A stretch of 64,000 nt of DNA from Amycolatopsis pittospori. Its GTDB lineage: Bacteria; Actinomycetota; Actinomycetes; Mycobacteriales; Pseudonocardiaceae. Below the pieces are notes generated by a model. The model made no database searches. It was given only the letters and a program-made list of their open reading frames with translations, and was not told where the DNA came from. Positions 23,694 to 31,625 of the stretch are shown piece after piece. Location of the stretch: the NCBI RefSeq assembly GCF_013870525.1, contig NZ_JACBXD010000028.1:23347-87346 (forward strand). The letters run 5' to 3'. Each line of letters begins with the position of its first letter. Within the stretch, counting starts at the first letter, position 1. The translations under genes were made by a program, and so were the position numbers.

Positions 23694-25253
23694 GTGATCG
23701 CAACGCTGGCGCACGCCGAGCCGGACAGGGCCGTGACACCGCCGCCGTACTCGGATCGCGAGGCGACGCTGCTCGGCAGGCCGATGCCCGCCGATCGGCT
23801 GCGTGGCTGGCTGGTCACGCTGGCGCTGACGGTGATCGGCGGAGTGGTCCGGTTCCAGAACCTGGGTTTCCCGACCGACAAGGGCACCCCTGTCTTCGAC
23901 GAGAAGTACTATGCCGCGCAGGCGTGGCAGATCCTGCGCAACGGCGGTTACGAGGACAACGCAGGTTACGAGTACATCGTCCACCCGCCGCTGGCGAAGC
24001 AGCTGATCGCGGCCGGTGAAGCGCTGTTCGGCTACAACGGCTGGGGCTGGCGGTTCGCGGCGGCGATCGCCGGGACGCTGATCGTGCTGCTGACCATCCG
24101 GATCGCCCGCAGGCTCACCCGGTCGACGTTGCTCGGCGGGATCGCGGGCGTCCTGGTCATCTGTGACGGCGTGCTGCATCTGCAGTCCAGGATGTCGATG
24201 CTGGACATCTTCATCGCGCTGTTCGTGGTGGCCGCGTTCGCCTGTCTGCTGGCCGACCGCGACCAGGTCCGGACGCGGCTCGCCATCGCGGTGCGGGACG
24301 GCTGGGTCGGCGAATCCCCTTACGGGCCAAGGCTCGGCTTCCGGTGGTGGCGGTTCGGCGCCGGACTGATGATCGGGCTCGCGTTCGCGGTCAAATGGTC
24401 GGGGCTCTATCACCTGGCCGCGTTCGGCCTGCTCTGCGTGGCCTTCGACGTCGCCGCCCGTCGCGCGGCCGGAGTCCGGCGGCCGTGGGTCGGCACCATC
24501 GTCCGCGATGTCGCGCCCGCGTTGTGGGCGTTCGTCGGGATCGCCTTCCTGATGTACCTCGGCAGCTGGTGGGCGTGGTTCGCGAGCGAGACCGGCACCG
24601 ACCGCAATTACGTCGCGATCAAGGAGATCGCCCCGGGCTTCTTCGGCTGGATCCCGCCCGCGCTGCGGTCCTTGGGCGACTACTCGATGAACGTGCTGCA
24701 GTTCCACGAAACGCTGCTCACGCCCAAGGATCAGCCGCATCCGTGGGAATCGAAGCCGTGGACGTGGCCGATGGGGCTGCGGCCGATGCTCTACTACTAC
24801 GAATCCGGCGACGCGGCGGCAGGCTGCGGCGGGCCGGGTTGTGTCCGCGCGACGATGCTGATCGGCACGCCGGCGATGTGGTGGCTCGCGTTGCCGATGC
24901 TCGCCTGGGGACTGTGGCGGTGGATCTTCCGCGCGGACTGGCGGTACGCGGCCGTGCTGACCGGCTACCTGGCCGGTCTGCTGCCGTGGTTCCTCAACCT
25001 CGACAGGCAGATGTACTTCTTCTACGCCACGACGTTGGCGCCGTTCCTGATCCTCGGGCTGACACTCGCGCTGGGCCAGATCCTCGGAAGCGCGAACCGC
25101 GGTTTCGAACGCAGAGGCACCGGCCTGGCGGTGGTCTCGTTGTACGTGGGCCTCGTGGTCGCCAACTTCCTTTGGCTGTGGCCGATCCTCAACGGCGACC
25201 CGATCACCGGCGAGCATTGGCAGACCGAACTTTGGCTGCCTTCCTGGCATTGA
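23694..25253 (+). CDS. pmt: Protein O-mannosyltransferase (Pmt)
   Basis: A 519-residue GT-C membrane enzyme that transfers mannose from polyprenyl-phosphate mannose to Ser/Thr of exported proteins. About ten to eleven helices are seen. The first extracytoplasmic loop has PVFDEKYYAAQAW with the Asp-Glu catalytic pair, followed by HPPLAKQLIAAGE; QSRMSMLDIFIALF and KWSGLYH are also typical. The GTG start is the only long-frame start. In many actinobacteria this gene sits next to rsmI; here it does not. Convergent with the Imm5-like gene. Confidence 0.95.
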   Translation: MIATLAHAEPDRAVTPPPYSDREATLLGRPMPADRLRGWLVTLALTVIGGVVRFQNLGFPTDKGTPVFDEKYYAAQAWQILRNGGYEDNAGYEYIVHPPLAKQLIAAGEALFGYNGWGWRFAAAIAGTLIVLLTIRIARRLTRSTLLGGIAGVLVICDGVLHLQSRMSMLDIFIALFVVAAFACLLADRDQVRTRLAIAVRDGWVGESPYGPRLGFRWWRFGAGLMIGLAFAVKWSGLYHLAAFGLLCVAFDVAARRAAGVRRPWVGTIVRDVAPALWAFVGIAFLMYLGSWWAWFASETGTDRNYVAIKEIAPGFFGWIPPALRSLGDYSMNVLQFHETLLTPKDQPHPWESKPWTWPMGLRPMLYYYESGDAAAGCGGPGCVRATMLIGTPAMWWLALPMLAWGLWRWIFRADWRYAAVLTGYLAGLLPWFLNLDRQMYFFYATTLAPFLILGLTLALGQILGSANRGFERRGTGLAVVSLYVGLVVANFLWLWPILNGDPITGEHWQTELWLPSWH

Positions 25254-25257
25254 CCGG

Positions 25258-25797
25258 TCAGGCGCGTCGCAACGACGCGTCCAGGATCCGCAGCAACTCG
25301 CCCGCCCGGCGGCCACCACCGGGGGCGTCCGGGTAACGCCTCAGGACGCTCACGACGACAGGGCTTGCCAGGTCGCGCGCCTTCTCGATGTACTCGACGC
25401 CGACGTCGGGGTCGTCACCGGCGTCGAGTTCGAAGGCGCGGGCGGCGTCCGCCGCCGAACCGAGGATGTGCGGGACCTGGGTGGCCTTCGCCAGTGGGTG
25501 CAGGTAGGCGGCCCCTCCCGCGTGACCGGCCGCGCGCGCTGCCTCGAAAGCGGCTTCGCGACCCTCTTCGCGAGCCGTTTTCGCCGCCCGGTGCGCCGCC
25601 AGCGCGGTCACCCTCAACGCCTGCGTGCGCTTGCCCCCGGCCGCGAACGCGCGTGCCTCGTCGAGCACGGCCCGCGGGCGAGGGTCCTCCGGATAGTGGC
25701 GTTCGAAGATCGCCAGAGCGGGCCCGGCGCAGGCCACGGCGAAGGTCGTGACCTCGCGAAGTTCCGCCAGGTCGAGTTCGATCGTCGCGTTCGTCAT
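25258..25797 (-). CDS. Imm5-like (putative immunity) helical protein
   Basis: A 179-residue all-helical, alanine-rich protein. The core pattern of PRPRAVLDEARAFAAGG, then ALAAHRAAKTAREEG and AARAAGHAGGAAYLHPLAKA, resembles the putative immunity (Imm5-like) group. The start is set at ATG 25797, since the frame upstream runs into the promoter of the divergent regulator. No toxin gene is nearby, so an immunity role is doubtful. Its pairing with a tandem-MerR regulator mirrors the DUF6194 module 3 kb away. Confidence 0.65.
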   Translation of the reverse strand: MTNATIELDLAELREVTTFAVACAGPALAIFERHYPEDPRPRAVLDEARAFAAGGKRTQALRVTALAAHRAAKTAREEGREAAFEAARAAGHAGGAAYLHPLAKATQVPHILGSAADAARAFELDAGDDPDVGVEYIEKARDLASPVVVSVLRRYPDAPGGGRRAGELLRILDASLRRA

Positions 25798-25822
25798 CCA
25801 CCAGACGGTATCGTTGAACCGC

Positions 25823-25839
25823 CGGTTGGCACTTAACCG
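25823..25839. promoter_or_regulatory. Candidate MerR operator in a 58-base divergent promoter
   Basis: CGGTT and AACCG flank a 7-base spacer, with a further AACCG just upstream. The short shared promoter lies between the Imm5-like gene and the tandem-MerR gene. The pattern is short, so this is weak evidence. Confidence 0.35.
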
Positions 25840-25855
25840 CGACAATGGCAGGACG

Positions 25856-26581
25856 ATGGGGCGAAACCTTCAAACCGGCAGACAGCTCAGGCCGGTCGAT
25901 CTGGCCCGCGAGCACGGGCTGTCCACCCAGGCGATCCGCAATTACGAGGCGGACGGCATCCTGCCCGAAGCCGAACGCAGCCCGCACGGATACCGCGCCT
26001 ACACCTCGCTGCACGCCCAGGCTTTGCGCGCTTTCCTCGCCCTGATGCCCGGACACGGCCACGCGACGGCGACGTCGATCATGCAGGCGGTCAACCGGGA
26101 AGCGATCGAGGACGCGCTCCGGCTCATCGACGAGAGCCACGTCCAACTGCTCGACGACCGCGCCACGCTCCAAGCCGTCACGGCCGCGCTTCGCGACCTC
26201 CAACCCGTGCCGCAGGAACGCGGTGACCTGTTCGTCGGCCCCCTGTCCAGGAAACTCGGCATCCGCCCGGCGACCTTGCGGAAATGGGAGCGCGCCGGGC
26301 TGCTCCGGCCGGAACGCGACCGGCGGACGGGCTATCGCGTCTACACCGCGGCCGACGTCCGCGACGCCAAGCTGACCCACCAGCTACGGCGGGGCGGCTA
26401 CCTGCTGCGGCAGATCGCGCCGCTGATCGACCAGGTCCGCTCGGCGGGAGGCGTCGAGCCACTCGAAGCGATGCTGCACGACTGGCACGCACGGCTTTCG
26501 GCCAGAAGCCGTTCCCTGCTCTCCGGCGCCGCCGCCCTGGACGCTTACCTCGACCTGCGAACCTTTAAAGTTAGGATTTAA
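25856..26581 (+). CDS. Tandem-MerR regulator (second of two)
   Basis: A 241-residue protein with two MerR-type domains, residues about 10-75 (VDLAREHGLSTQAIRNYEADG, in two overlapping halves of the helix-turn-helix) and about 130-200 (LGIRPATLRKWERAGLLRPE, GYRVYTAADVRDAK). It aligns in layout with the regulator at 22358 and also lacks Cys ligands. ATG 25856 begins the conserved part; upstream codons overlap the divergent gene. It probably controls the Imm5-like gene across the 58-base promoter. Confidence 0.82.
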   Translation: MGRNLQTGRQLRPVDLAREHGLSTQAIRNYEADGILPEAERSPHGYRAYTSLHAQALRAFLALMPGHGHATATSIMQAVNREAIEDALRLIDESHVQLLDDRATLQAVTAALRDLQPVPQERGDLFVGPLSRKLGIRPATLRKWERAGLLRPERDRRTGYRVYTAADVRDAKLTHQLRRGGYLLRQIAPLIDQVRSAGGVEPLEAMLHDWHARLSARSRSLLSGAAALDAYLDLRTFKVRI

Positions 26582-26617
26582 GCCTTACGTACCGCTCGGC
26601 TTCTCCGGCGAACGCGC

Positions 26618-27049
26618 TCAGAGCGGTTCGAGGTAGGTCCGGTCGTCCCACTCGTCGTCTTCGTCGTCGGCGCGGGAGGCTCGGGAGACTCGGGTGCGTG
26701 ATGGCTCCAGAGCCGGGGCGGCCAGATCCCGCAGTTCGGCGACGGCGGAATCGACGTCCAGCGCGGCGAGTTCGGCGAACCGCTGCTCCAGCCCGGCCTG
26801 GGCTCCGGTGGCGAGTTGCCGCCGCTGCTCGGCGGGCAGCGCGTCGATGAGGTTCCGCAATCCCCGCGCGTCCTGGACGAACTCTTCCAGCACCGGGCGA
26901 TGAGCCAGCAGTTCACTCGGCCGCCGCCGTCCGGCGAGGACCTCTCCGGCGAAGTCGCCTGCCGCCCCGCCGGTCGCCGCCAGCAGGCGCATCATCGTCG
27001 TCCGGACGCGGTCACCCTGATCCGATTCGAACGGATTGTGCATCGTCAC
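26618..27049 (-). CDS. Small acidic-tailed partner of the WXG-like protein
   Basis: A 143-residue soluble, helical protein ending in an acidic tail (DDEDDEWDDRTYLEPL). The GTG start overlaps the stop of the larger WXG-like gene by 4 bases, so the two are made together; ATG 27043 is an in-frame alternative. It has no signal peptide or membrane helix. It may be a chaperone, partner or second secreted subunit of the upstream protein (inference). No named family is recognised. Confidence 0.65.
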   Translation of the reverse strand: MTMHNPFESDQGDRVRTTMMRLLAATGGAAGDFAGEVLAGRRRPSELLAHRPVLEEFVQDARGLRNLIDALPAEQRRQLATGAQAGLEQRFAELAALDVDSAVAELRDLAAPALEPSRTRVSRASRADDEDDEWDDRTYLEPL

Positions 27050-28281
27050 AGCAGAACCTCCTTGCCCAAGCCCAATCCGGGACATTGGGCATCGCGGTGC
27101 CGATAGCTTTCCGGCCATTGCGGCGGCTCACCCATGGAGAAGGTGCTCTTCAGCAGATCCTCGATCGCGTCCTCGCGCGCGAACTGGTGCGCCAGCCCGA
27201 GCAGCGCGCTGATCGCCGTCTGCGCGAGGCTGACGACCTCGTTGAAGGACGCCACCAGGTGCAGGAGCGCCAGGAGATCGCCGTCCATCACGAATTCCTT
27301 GAGGTTCTTCCATCGGCTGAATTCGGTGATGGCCTTGGCGATCAGGTCGGCCAGCTTGACCCCGCGCTTGACCGCGAGGCTCTGTCCCTCGGTGAGGATC
27401 AGCAGCGCGATGTCGATCGCCGCGCTGTAGAAATGACGGATGTCCTGCATCAGGTGATAGGCGATCCGCGCCAGCGCCTGGATGGCCAGGCCCGCGCCGC
27501 GGAAGTACTGCGCCAATTGGAGAACGCTGGCGCGGTAGACCGTCAGCCAGTTCTTGGCCCGGTCCGCGGCCTCCCCGACCCAGGGACGCTCGATGCCGAA
27601 GCGACCCTGGTTGATGTTGGCCGCGATGTTCTCGAGCCCCGCCGCGGCGTCGGCGTAGAGCACCGCCTGCGCCTGCAGCACACTCCAGTCGCCGGCGAGT
27701 GCCTCGGCGATCATGGTGATGAAGTCCTTCTCGGCACCGGTGAGCGTCTGGATCAGCTCGGCGAGGTCGCCCAGGGTGCCGCCGAGGTCGAGAAGCTCCT
27801 CGGCCGCCTCCTCCACCTTGACCGGCCACCAGTCGGGGTTTTCGATCTGTGCCGGGTCCGGTCCTCCGTATCCGACGGGGACGGCGTCACGGAATACCGC
27901 CGCCGTGGCGGGGTCGCGCACTTCGCCCACCGGCACCGGCGGCGCGTCGGGCTCCGGATTGAGCTGATCCAGCAGTTTCGCCTGCTCCAGGTCGATCTCG
28001 TCGTACCAGTGCGCCACACACCGCAGCTGGTGGCCGACCTGCCCGCCGAGGTCGGCCGCGAAACGGGACTGACTCAGGGCGTTGCGCTGCCATTCATCGA
28101 GTTTCGGCCAGGCGTTGGCCAGGAACCCTTCACCGTTCTCCGTGTCGAAGCCGCCCCCGCCGGAGATCAGGCGATCGAACCACCGGCGGTAGCTGTCAGC
28201 ACCCGCCCCCGCCCGCAGCACCAGCTCGCCGAGAGCGCGAACCGCGTCCGGCTCCACGAAGAATCCTTGACCTGCCGACAT
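27046..28281 (-). CDS. WXG-like protein, possible type VII secretion substrate
   Basis: A 411-residue protein without a signal peptide. Residues 1-100 form a helical hairpin rich in Trp (RRWFD, WPKLDEWQ) followed by Tyr93-x3-Asp97 in HWYDEID, which fits the YxxxD/E secretion signal of type VII substrates. Residues 165-360 are long amphipathic or hydrophobic helices that could insert in membranes or coil. No ESX machinery is in the window. The downstream 143-residue partner is translationally coupled. The type VII link is inferred from the motif and fold only. Confidence 0.65.
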   Translation of the reverse strand: MSAGQGFFVEPDAVRALGELVLRAGAGADSYRRWFDRLISGGGGFDTENGEGFLANAWPKLDEWQRNALSQSRFAADLGGQVGHQLRCVAHWYDEIDLEQAKLLDQLNPEPDAPPVPVGEVRDPATAAVFRDAVPVGYGGPDPAQIENPDWWPVKVEEAAEELLDLGGTLGDLAELIQTLTGAEKDFITMIAEALAGDWSVLQAQAVLYADAAAGLENIAANINQGRFGIERPWVGEAADRAKNWLTVYRASVLQLAQYFRGAGLAIQALARIAYHLMQDIRHFYSAAIDIALLILTEGQSLAVKRGVKLADLIAKAITEFSRWKNLKEFVMDGDLLALLHLVASFNEVVSLAQTAISALLGLAHQFAREDAIEDLLKSTFSMGEPPQWPESYRHRDAQCPGLGLGKEVLL

Positions 28282-28628
28282 CCGCCGCCCCTCGCACGCT
28301 GGAAAGTACCCCTTCGACGTCCACTGAGCTTGACAGGTTGCCGCCAGATGTCACATCACCCGAACGGAGTACTGCCCCGTGGTCTCCTTTTCGCCGGGAT
28401 GACACCTTTCGGTCAATGACACATATGCGCGGTCGAATACACGCGCCGATCCCATTTCGCATACGAAAGTAGGCCGCTTTCGCCGAACCTACTTTCGGCG
28501 CTACGGCGCGATAACCGGGCACTCGTAATCTGCGTCACGTCGCGATGAACCGGCCGCGTCCCTGCGATTTCCGAAAACTCCCCCGTCCCGGCCGGTTCGT
28601 CATTCCCTCCTTATCGAAGGAAATTCGC
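28282..28628. other. 347-base gap upstream of the S1 protease, with two inverted repeats
   Basis: No gene is seen. CGAAAGTAGG (28464-28473) and CCTACTTTCG (28488-28497) form a hairpin with a 14-base loop. GAACCGGCCG (28547-28556) and CGGCCGGTTC (28589-28598) form a second, 30 bases before the protease start and so probably in its leader. The remainder has no recognisable signal. Confidence 0.6.
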
Positions 28629-29786
28629 ATGCGAATTCGCGGACCCGTCATGCTCACCTTGTTCAGCGCCTGTGTCGGTCTCGGTGCCTTCACCGCCCCG
28701 GCCACCGCCGCGCCCACCGGCTACGACCAGACGATGCTCGAGACGCTCGCCGACCAGCTGCGGGTCAGCCCGCTCCAGGCCGCGCAGAAACTGGATCACG
28801 AGAAGGCGCTGATCTCGTCTCTGGACAGCATCAGATCGCGTGGCCTCCACATCGACGGCGCGTACTTCGACGACGCCGGTGCCCTCGTCGTGAACACGCC
28901 CGACGCCGGAGCCGCGCGGGCCGTCCGTTCCGCCGGGCTGACGGCGCGCACCGGCGCCCTCGGCGAGAACGCGCTGAACACGTTGTCCGCCACCGTCGGC
29001 AAGGTGATCGGCGCCGACGTCACGCAGGTGCAGTCCTGGGGCCCGGAACTCGCGGCGGACAAGGTCGTCGTCACCGTTCAGCCCGGTGCCGACGCCGAAC
29101 TCGTCAACCGGCTCTCGGCGCTTTCCGGCGTGACCGTCCGAACAGGACCCGCCCTCGGCAACAGTACGCAGGCGGACGTCATCCCCGGCCAGATCATGGA
29201 CCTCGACCCCGGCACGAACTGCTCCCTGGGCTTCCCCGGCACCACCAGCGACGGTGACAACGTGCTGCTCACCGCCGGGCACTGCGTCGAAGGGAACCCC
29301 GACATCCTCAACCGCAACGGTGTGCACATCGGCCGAGGCGTCGCGACCGAGTTCCCCTCGACCGACATGGGCCTGATGGACATCGACGACGAGGACACCG
29401 GCCGCGGCTACGTGGACACCCGCAAGGGCACCACGGTCCGGATCACCGGCAGCTCGAAGGCTCCGGTCGGCACCACGCTGTGCAAGGCGGGCAACACCAC
29501 CGGCTGGACCTGCGGCAAGATCACCGCCTACAACCAGACCGTCCGCTACAGCGGGGAAAGCGTCGCCACCAGCGGCCTGGCCAAGTCCACCGTCTGCACC
29601 GAGGGCGGCGACAGCGGCGGCGCCTACATCGCCGGGAACACCGCGCAGGGTATGACCTCGGGCGGGCCCAACGACGGGCACGACTGCGGCTACAACCAGG
29701 GCTCCAACGCCACCGGCTCGTACTCCTACTACCAGCCTGTCGTGGACGCGGCGAACACCTACGGGGTCACGCTGACCCGCTCCTGA
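28629..29786 (+). CDS. Secreted S1-family serine protease (streptogrisin-like)
   Basis: A 385-residue preproenzyme. Residues 1-32 are a signal peptide, followed by an alpha-lytic-type prodomain (about 35-190) and a chymotrypsin-fold domain from about 193. The triad is His218 in TAGHC, Asp246 in STDMG and Ser329 in GGDSGG; paired Cys near His and Ser suit disulfides. I use ATG 28629 because GAAGGAAAT precedes it and a signal peptide follows directly; the frame extends to 28545 without a site. A strong terminator follows, so it is monocistronic. Confidence 0.92.
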   Translation: MRIRGPVMLTLFSACVGLGAFTAPATAAPTGYDQTMLETLADQLRVSPLQAAQKLDHEKALISSLDSIRSRGLHIDGAYFDDAGALVVNTPDAGAARAVRSAGLTARTGALGENALNTLSATVGKVIGADVTQVQSWGPELAADKVVVTVQPGADAELVNRLSALSGVTVRTGPALGNSTQADVIPGQIMDLDPGTNCSLGFPGTTSDGDNVLLTAGHCVEGNPDILNRNGVHIGRGVATEFPSTDMGLMDIDDEDTGRGYVDTRKGTTVRITGSSKAPVGTTLCKAGNTTGWTCGKITAYNQTVRYSGESVATSGLAKSTVCTEGGDSGGAYIAGNTAQGMTSGGPNDGHDCGYNQGSNATGSYSYYQPVVDAANTYGVTLTRS

Positions 29787-29793
29787 ACGAACG

Positions 29794-29830
29794 AGCGGCG
29801 GTGGCGGGTTTCCCCGCCACCGCCGCTTTT
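29794..29830 (+). terminator. Rho-independent terminator of the S1 protease gene
   Basis: AGCGGCGGTGGCGGG (29794-29808) pairs perfectly with 29813-29827 around a 4-base loop and is followed by T residues. Confidence 0.85.
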
Positions 29831-29896
29831 CCGTGATGTCACAACGGCGGGACCGCCGGTGTCTCTTGTCCGTCAAGCCAACGAGAGGAACACCTG

Positions 29897-30382
29897 ATGT
29901 CCACCGAGCTCAAATCACGGATGCCCAACCCCGTCGACTTCGTCCCCGACGTGATCACGATCGCGCAGGCGCTGAACAAGACCATCCAGGACGGCCCTGT
30001 CCCCCGGATCACCATCGGCCTGATGCACCTGCGGGCGGGACAGCTTCTCGGCAGCACGTATTTCACCATCGGGCAGACCGGCATCCTCCGCGCGGCCGGC
30101 GAAACGGAGGAACGCATCACCGCCGTCGCGACCTGGCAGGACTCCCCTCATTTCACCGAGGCGGAGCGGGCCGCGCTGGAACTCCTGGAAGCCGTCCTCA
30201 CCCCGAACCCGGCCGGGGAGCGCGTCTCCGACGAGGTGTACGCCCGGGCGGCCGCGCAGTACGACGACAAGGCGCTCTGGTCGCTCGTCATGGCGATTTC
30301 GTACATCAACTACTTCGCCCCGGCCGCGCTGGTCGCCAAGCCGATCCCCGGCAAGGCGCCCGGGCAGAACTACACGCCGTAG
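29897..30382 (+). CDS. CMD/AhpD-fold protein without the cysteine pair
   Basis: A 161-residue protein with the alpha-helical fold of the carboxymuconolactone decarboxylase/AhpD group: helices around ITIGLMHLRAGQLLGSTYF, EERITAVATWQDSPHFTEAERAAL and ISYINYFAP. In the redox members the first helix has a CxxC pair after the LRASQING-like stretch; here the equivalent segment is GSTYF with no Cys, and the whole protein has none. It therefore cannot be an AhpD-type disulfide reductase. The ATG has AGAGGAACACC upstream. Function unknown. Confidence 0.78.
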   Translation: MSTELKSRMPNPVDFVPDVITIAQALNKTIQDGPVPRITIGLMHLRAGQLLGSTYFTIGQTGILRAAGETEERITAVATWQDSPHFTEAERAALELLEAVLTPNPAGERVSDEVYARAAAQYDDKALWSLVMAISYINYFAPAALVAKPIPGKAPGQNYTP

Positions 30383-30484
30383 CGAGGGGTAAGGCGAAGG
30401 TGGCGTGGTCGGTGCTGTTCGTTGCGTCCGGCCGCGTGGCGGGTGTTGCGAAAGCAACTCCGGAGGTTGGGCGTGGAGGCGTGA

Positions 30485-30595
30485 CTCGTGTGCTTGGAGA
30501 CGCCACTCGGGTGTGCGGCGTCTGAGCACGTGAGTTCCGTCTCCAAGCACACGAGATCCGTGTCCGGACACGCGAGTGTGGTGTCGGGTCACACA
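30485..30595. repeat. 21-bp-period repeat array, locus 3 (diverged)
   Basis: Units beginning CACGTGAG, CACACGAG and CACGCGAG start at 30527, 30548 and 30569, with a stub at 30590; inverted-type units start at 30485 and 30506. All spacings are 21 bases. CTCGTGTGCTTGGAGACG at 30485-30502 is the exact complement of 30538-30555. The array lies between the CMD-fold gene and the hydrolase gene on the other strand. Confidence 0.75.
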
Positions 30596-30614
30596 GGCCG
30601 GCGACCAAGCCACG

Positions 30615-31604
30615 TCACGGCTTGAGGAAGCCGACCAGTTCGGCGGTCACGAACCCGGGATTCTCCTCGGCCAGCCAATGTCCCGCCTTGGGCACCTCCA
30701 CGGCGCGGGCGAGGTCGGCCACCCGGGGTGCCAGCGTCGCTTTCTGGGGTTCGAGCAGTCCTTCGGCGGTCATCAGCAAGGTCGGTGTGGTGATGGGCTT
30801 CGCCTCGGTGTTCGCGGCGGCGTCCTGACCGAGGGTGCGGTAGAGCTCGAACCCTCCGTGCAGGACCTCCGGCCTGCTGTAGGTGCGGGCGTACTCGCCG
30901 ATTTCCGCCTCGTCGAAGGGCGGTGGCGCGCCGGGACCGCCGAAAGCGGTTCCGGCGTAGGCCACTTGGGGATAGAACAGGGAAAGGTATTCGCGGACGT
31001 CGTCACCGACGACGGCTTCGGGCACCGTTTTCTGTGAATGGAAAGCGATATGCCAGCTCAGATTCCGATATGCCGTCGCGTCCAGCGCGGGGCCCGGGAG
31101 CGGCAGGTCGAGATAAGCGAGTTTCGTGACGTCCTGGGGAAACTGCGCGGCGTAGCGGAAAGCGACCGCGGCCCCGAGGTCGTGGCCGGCGATCCGCACG
31201 TCGCGCAGTCCCAGACGTCCGCCGACGAGGCCGTGCACGTAGCGGGCGAGGGTGGCCTTGTCGTACGTGGGCGGCGCGCCGGTGCTGTCGCCCAGGCCGG
31301 GGAGGTCGAGGGCATACACCGTGAAGTGCTCGGCCAGCGCCGGCATCACGCGGTGCCAGGCATACCAGGTCTGCGGCCAGCCGTGCAGCAGGACGAGCGG
31401 TGCGCCGCGGCCACCGGTGACGTAGTGCATGCGGACGCCGTCGACGTCGGCGAACTCGTGACGGAACTGCCGGGTGAAGGATTCGTCGCCGCGGGTGATG
31501 GTCTCGTGGCTCGCGTCCCGGGCTTCGGCTCCGCACGCCGCCGTCGTGAGGACGAGAGCGGCGGTCAGCGTCGCGGCGACGCGTCTGAATATCCGGCGGG
31601 ACAT
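30615..31604 (-). CDS. Lipoprotein-like alpha/beta hydrolase (epoxide hydrolase/dehalogenase type)
   Basis: A 329-residue alpha/beta hydrolase. The N-terminus is a signal sequence ending TTAAC (Cys24), a possible but not ideal lipobox, so it may be anchored outside. The fold shows HGWPQTW for the oxyanion region, GHDLGAA with Asp142 as nucleophile and a C-terminal AGHWLAEENP with the catalytic His. An Asp rather than Ser nucleophile points to epoxide or haloalkane hydrolysis. An extracellular member is unusual. It lies 21 bases after... the DinB gene is downstream-opposed only in name: the DinB gene starts upstream on the same strand and ends at 31626, so the two may share a transcript. Confidence 0.85.
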   Translation of the reverse strand: MSRRIFRRVAATLTAALVLTTAACGAEARDASHETITRGDESFTRQFRHEFADVDGVRMHYVTGGRGAPLVLLHGWPQTWYAWHRVMPALAEHFTVYALDLPGLGDSTGAPPTYDKATLARYVHGLVGGRLGLRDVRIAGHDLGAAVAFRYAAQFPQDVTKLAYLDLPLPGPALDATAYRNLSWHIAFHSQKTVPEAVVGDDVREYLSLFYPQVAYAGTAFGGPGAPPPFDEAEIGEYARTYSRPEVLHGGFELYRTLGQDAAANTEAKPITTPTLLMTAEGLLEPQKATLAPRVADLARAVEVPKAGHWLAEENPGFVTAELVGFLKP

Positions 31605-31625
31605 GGGAATCTCCGTTTCGGTGCT

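Noticed and set aside
25258..25797. Imm5-like protein as immunity to a nearby toxin
   Set aside because: No polymorphic toxin or WXG/LXG toxin lies beside it; the nearest WXG-like protein is in a separate operon with its own partner. The name is kept only as a likeness.
7463..30595. The 21-bp arrays as CRISPR
   Set aside because: There are no unique spacers between identical repeats; units follow each other without gaps, vary among themselves, and run in inverted blocks. No cas gene is in the window.
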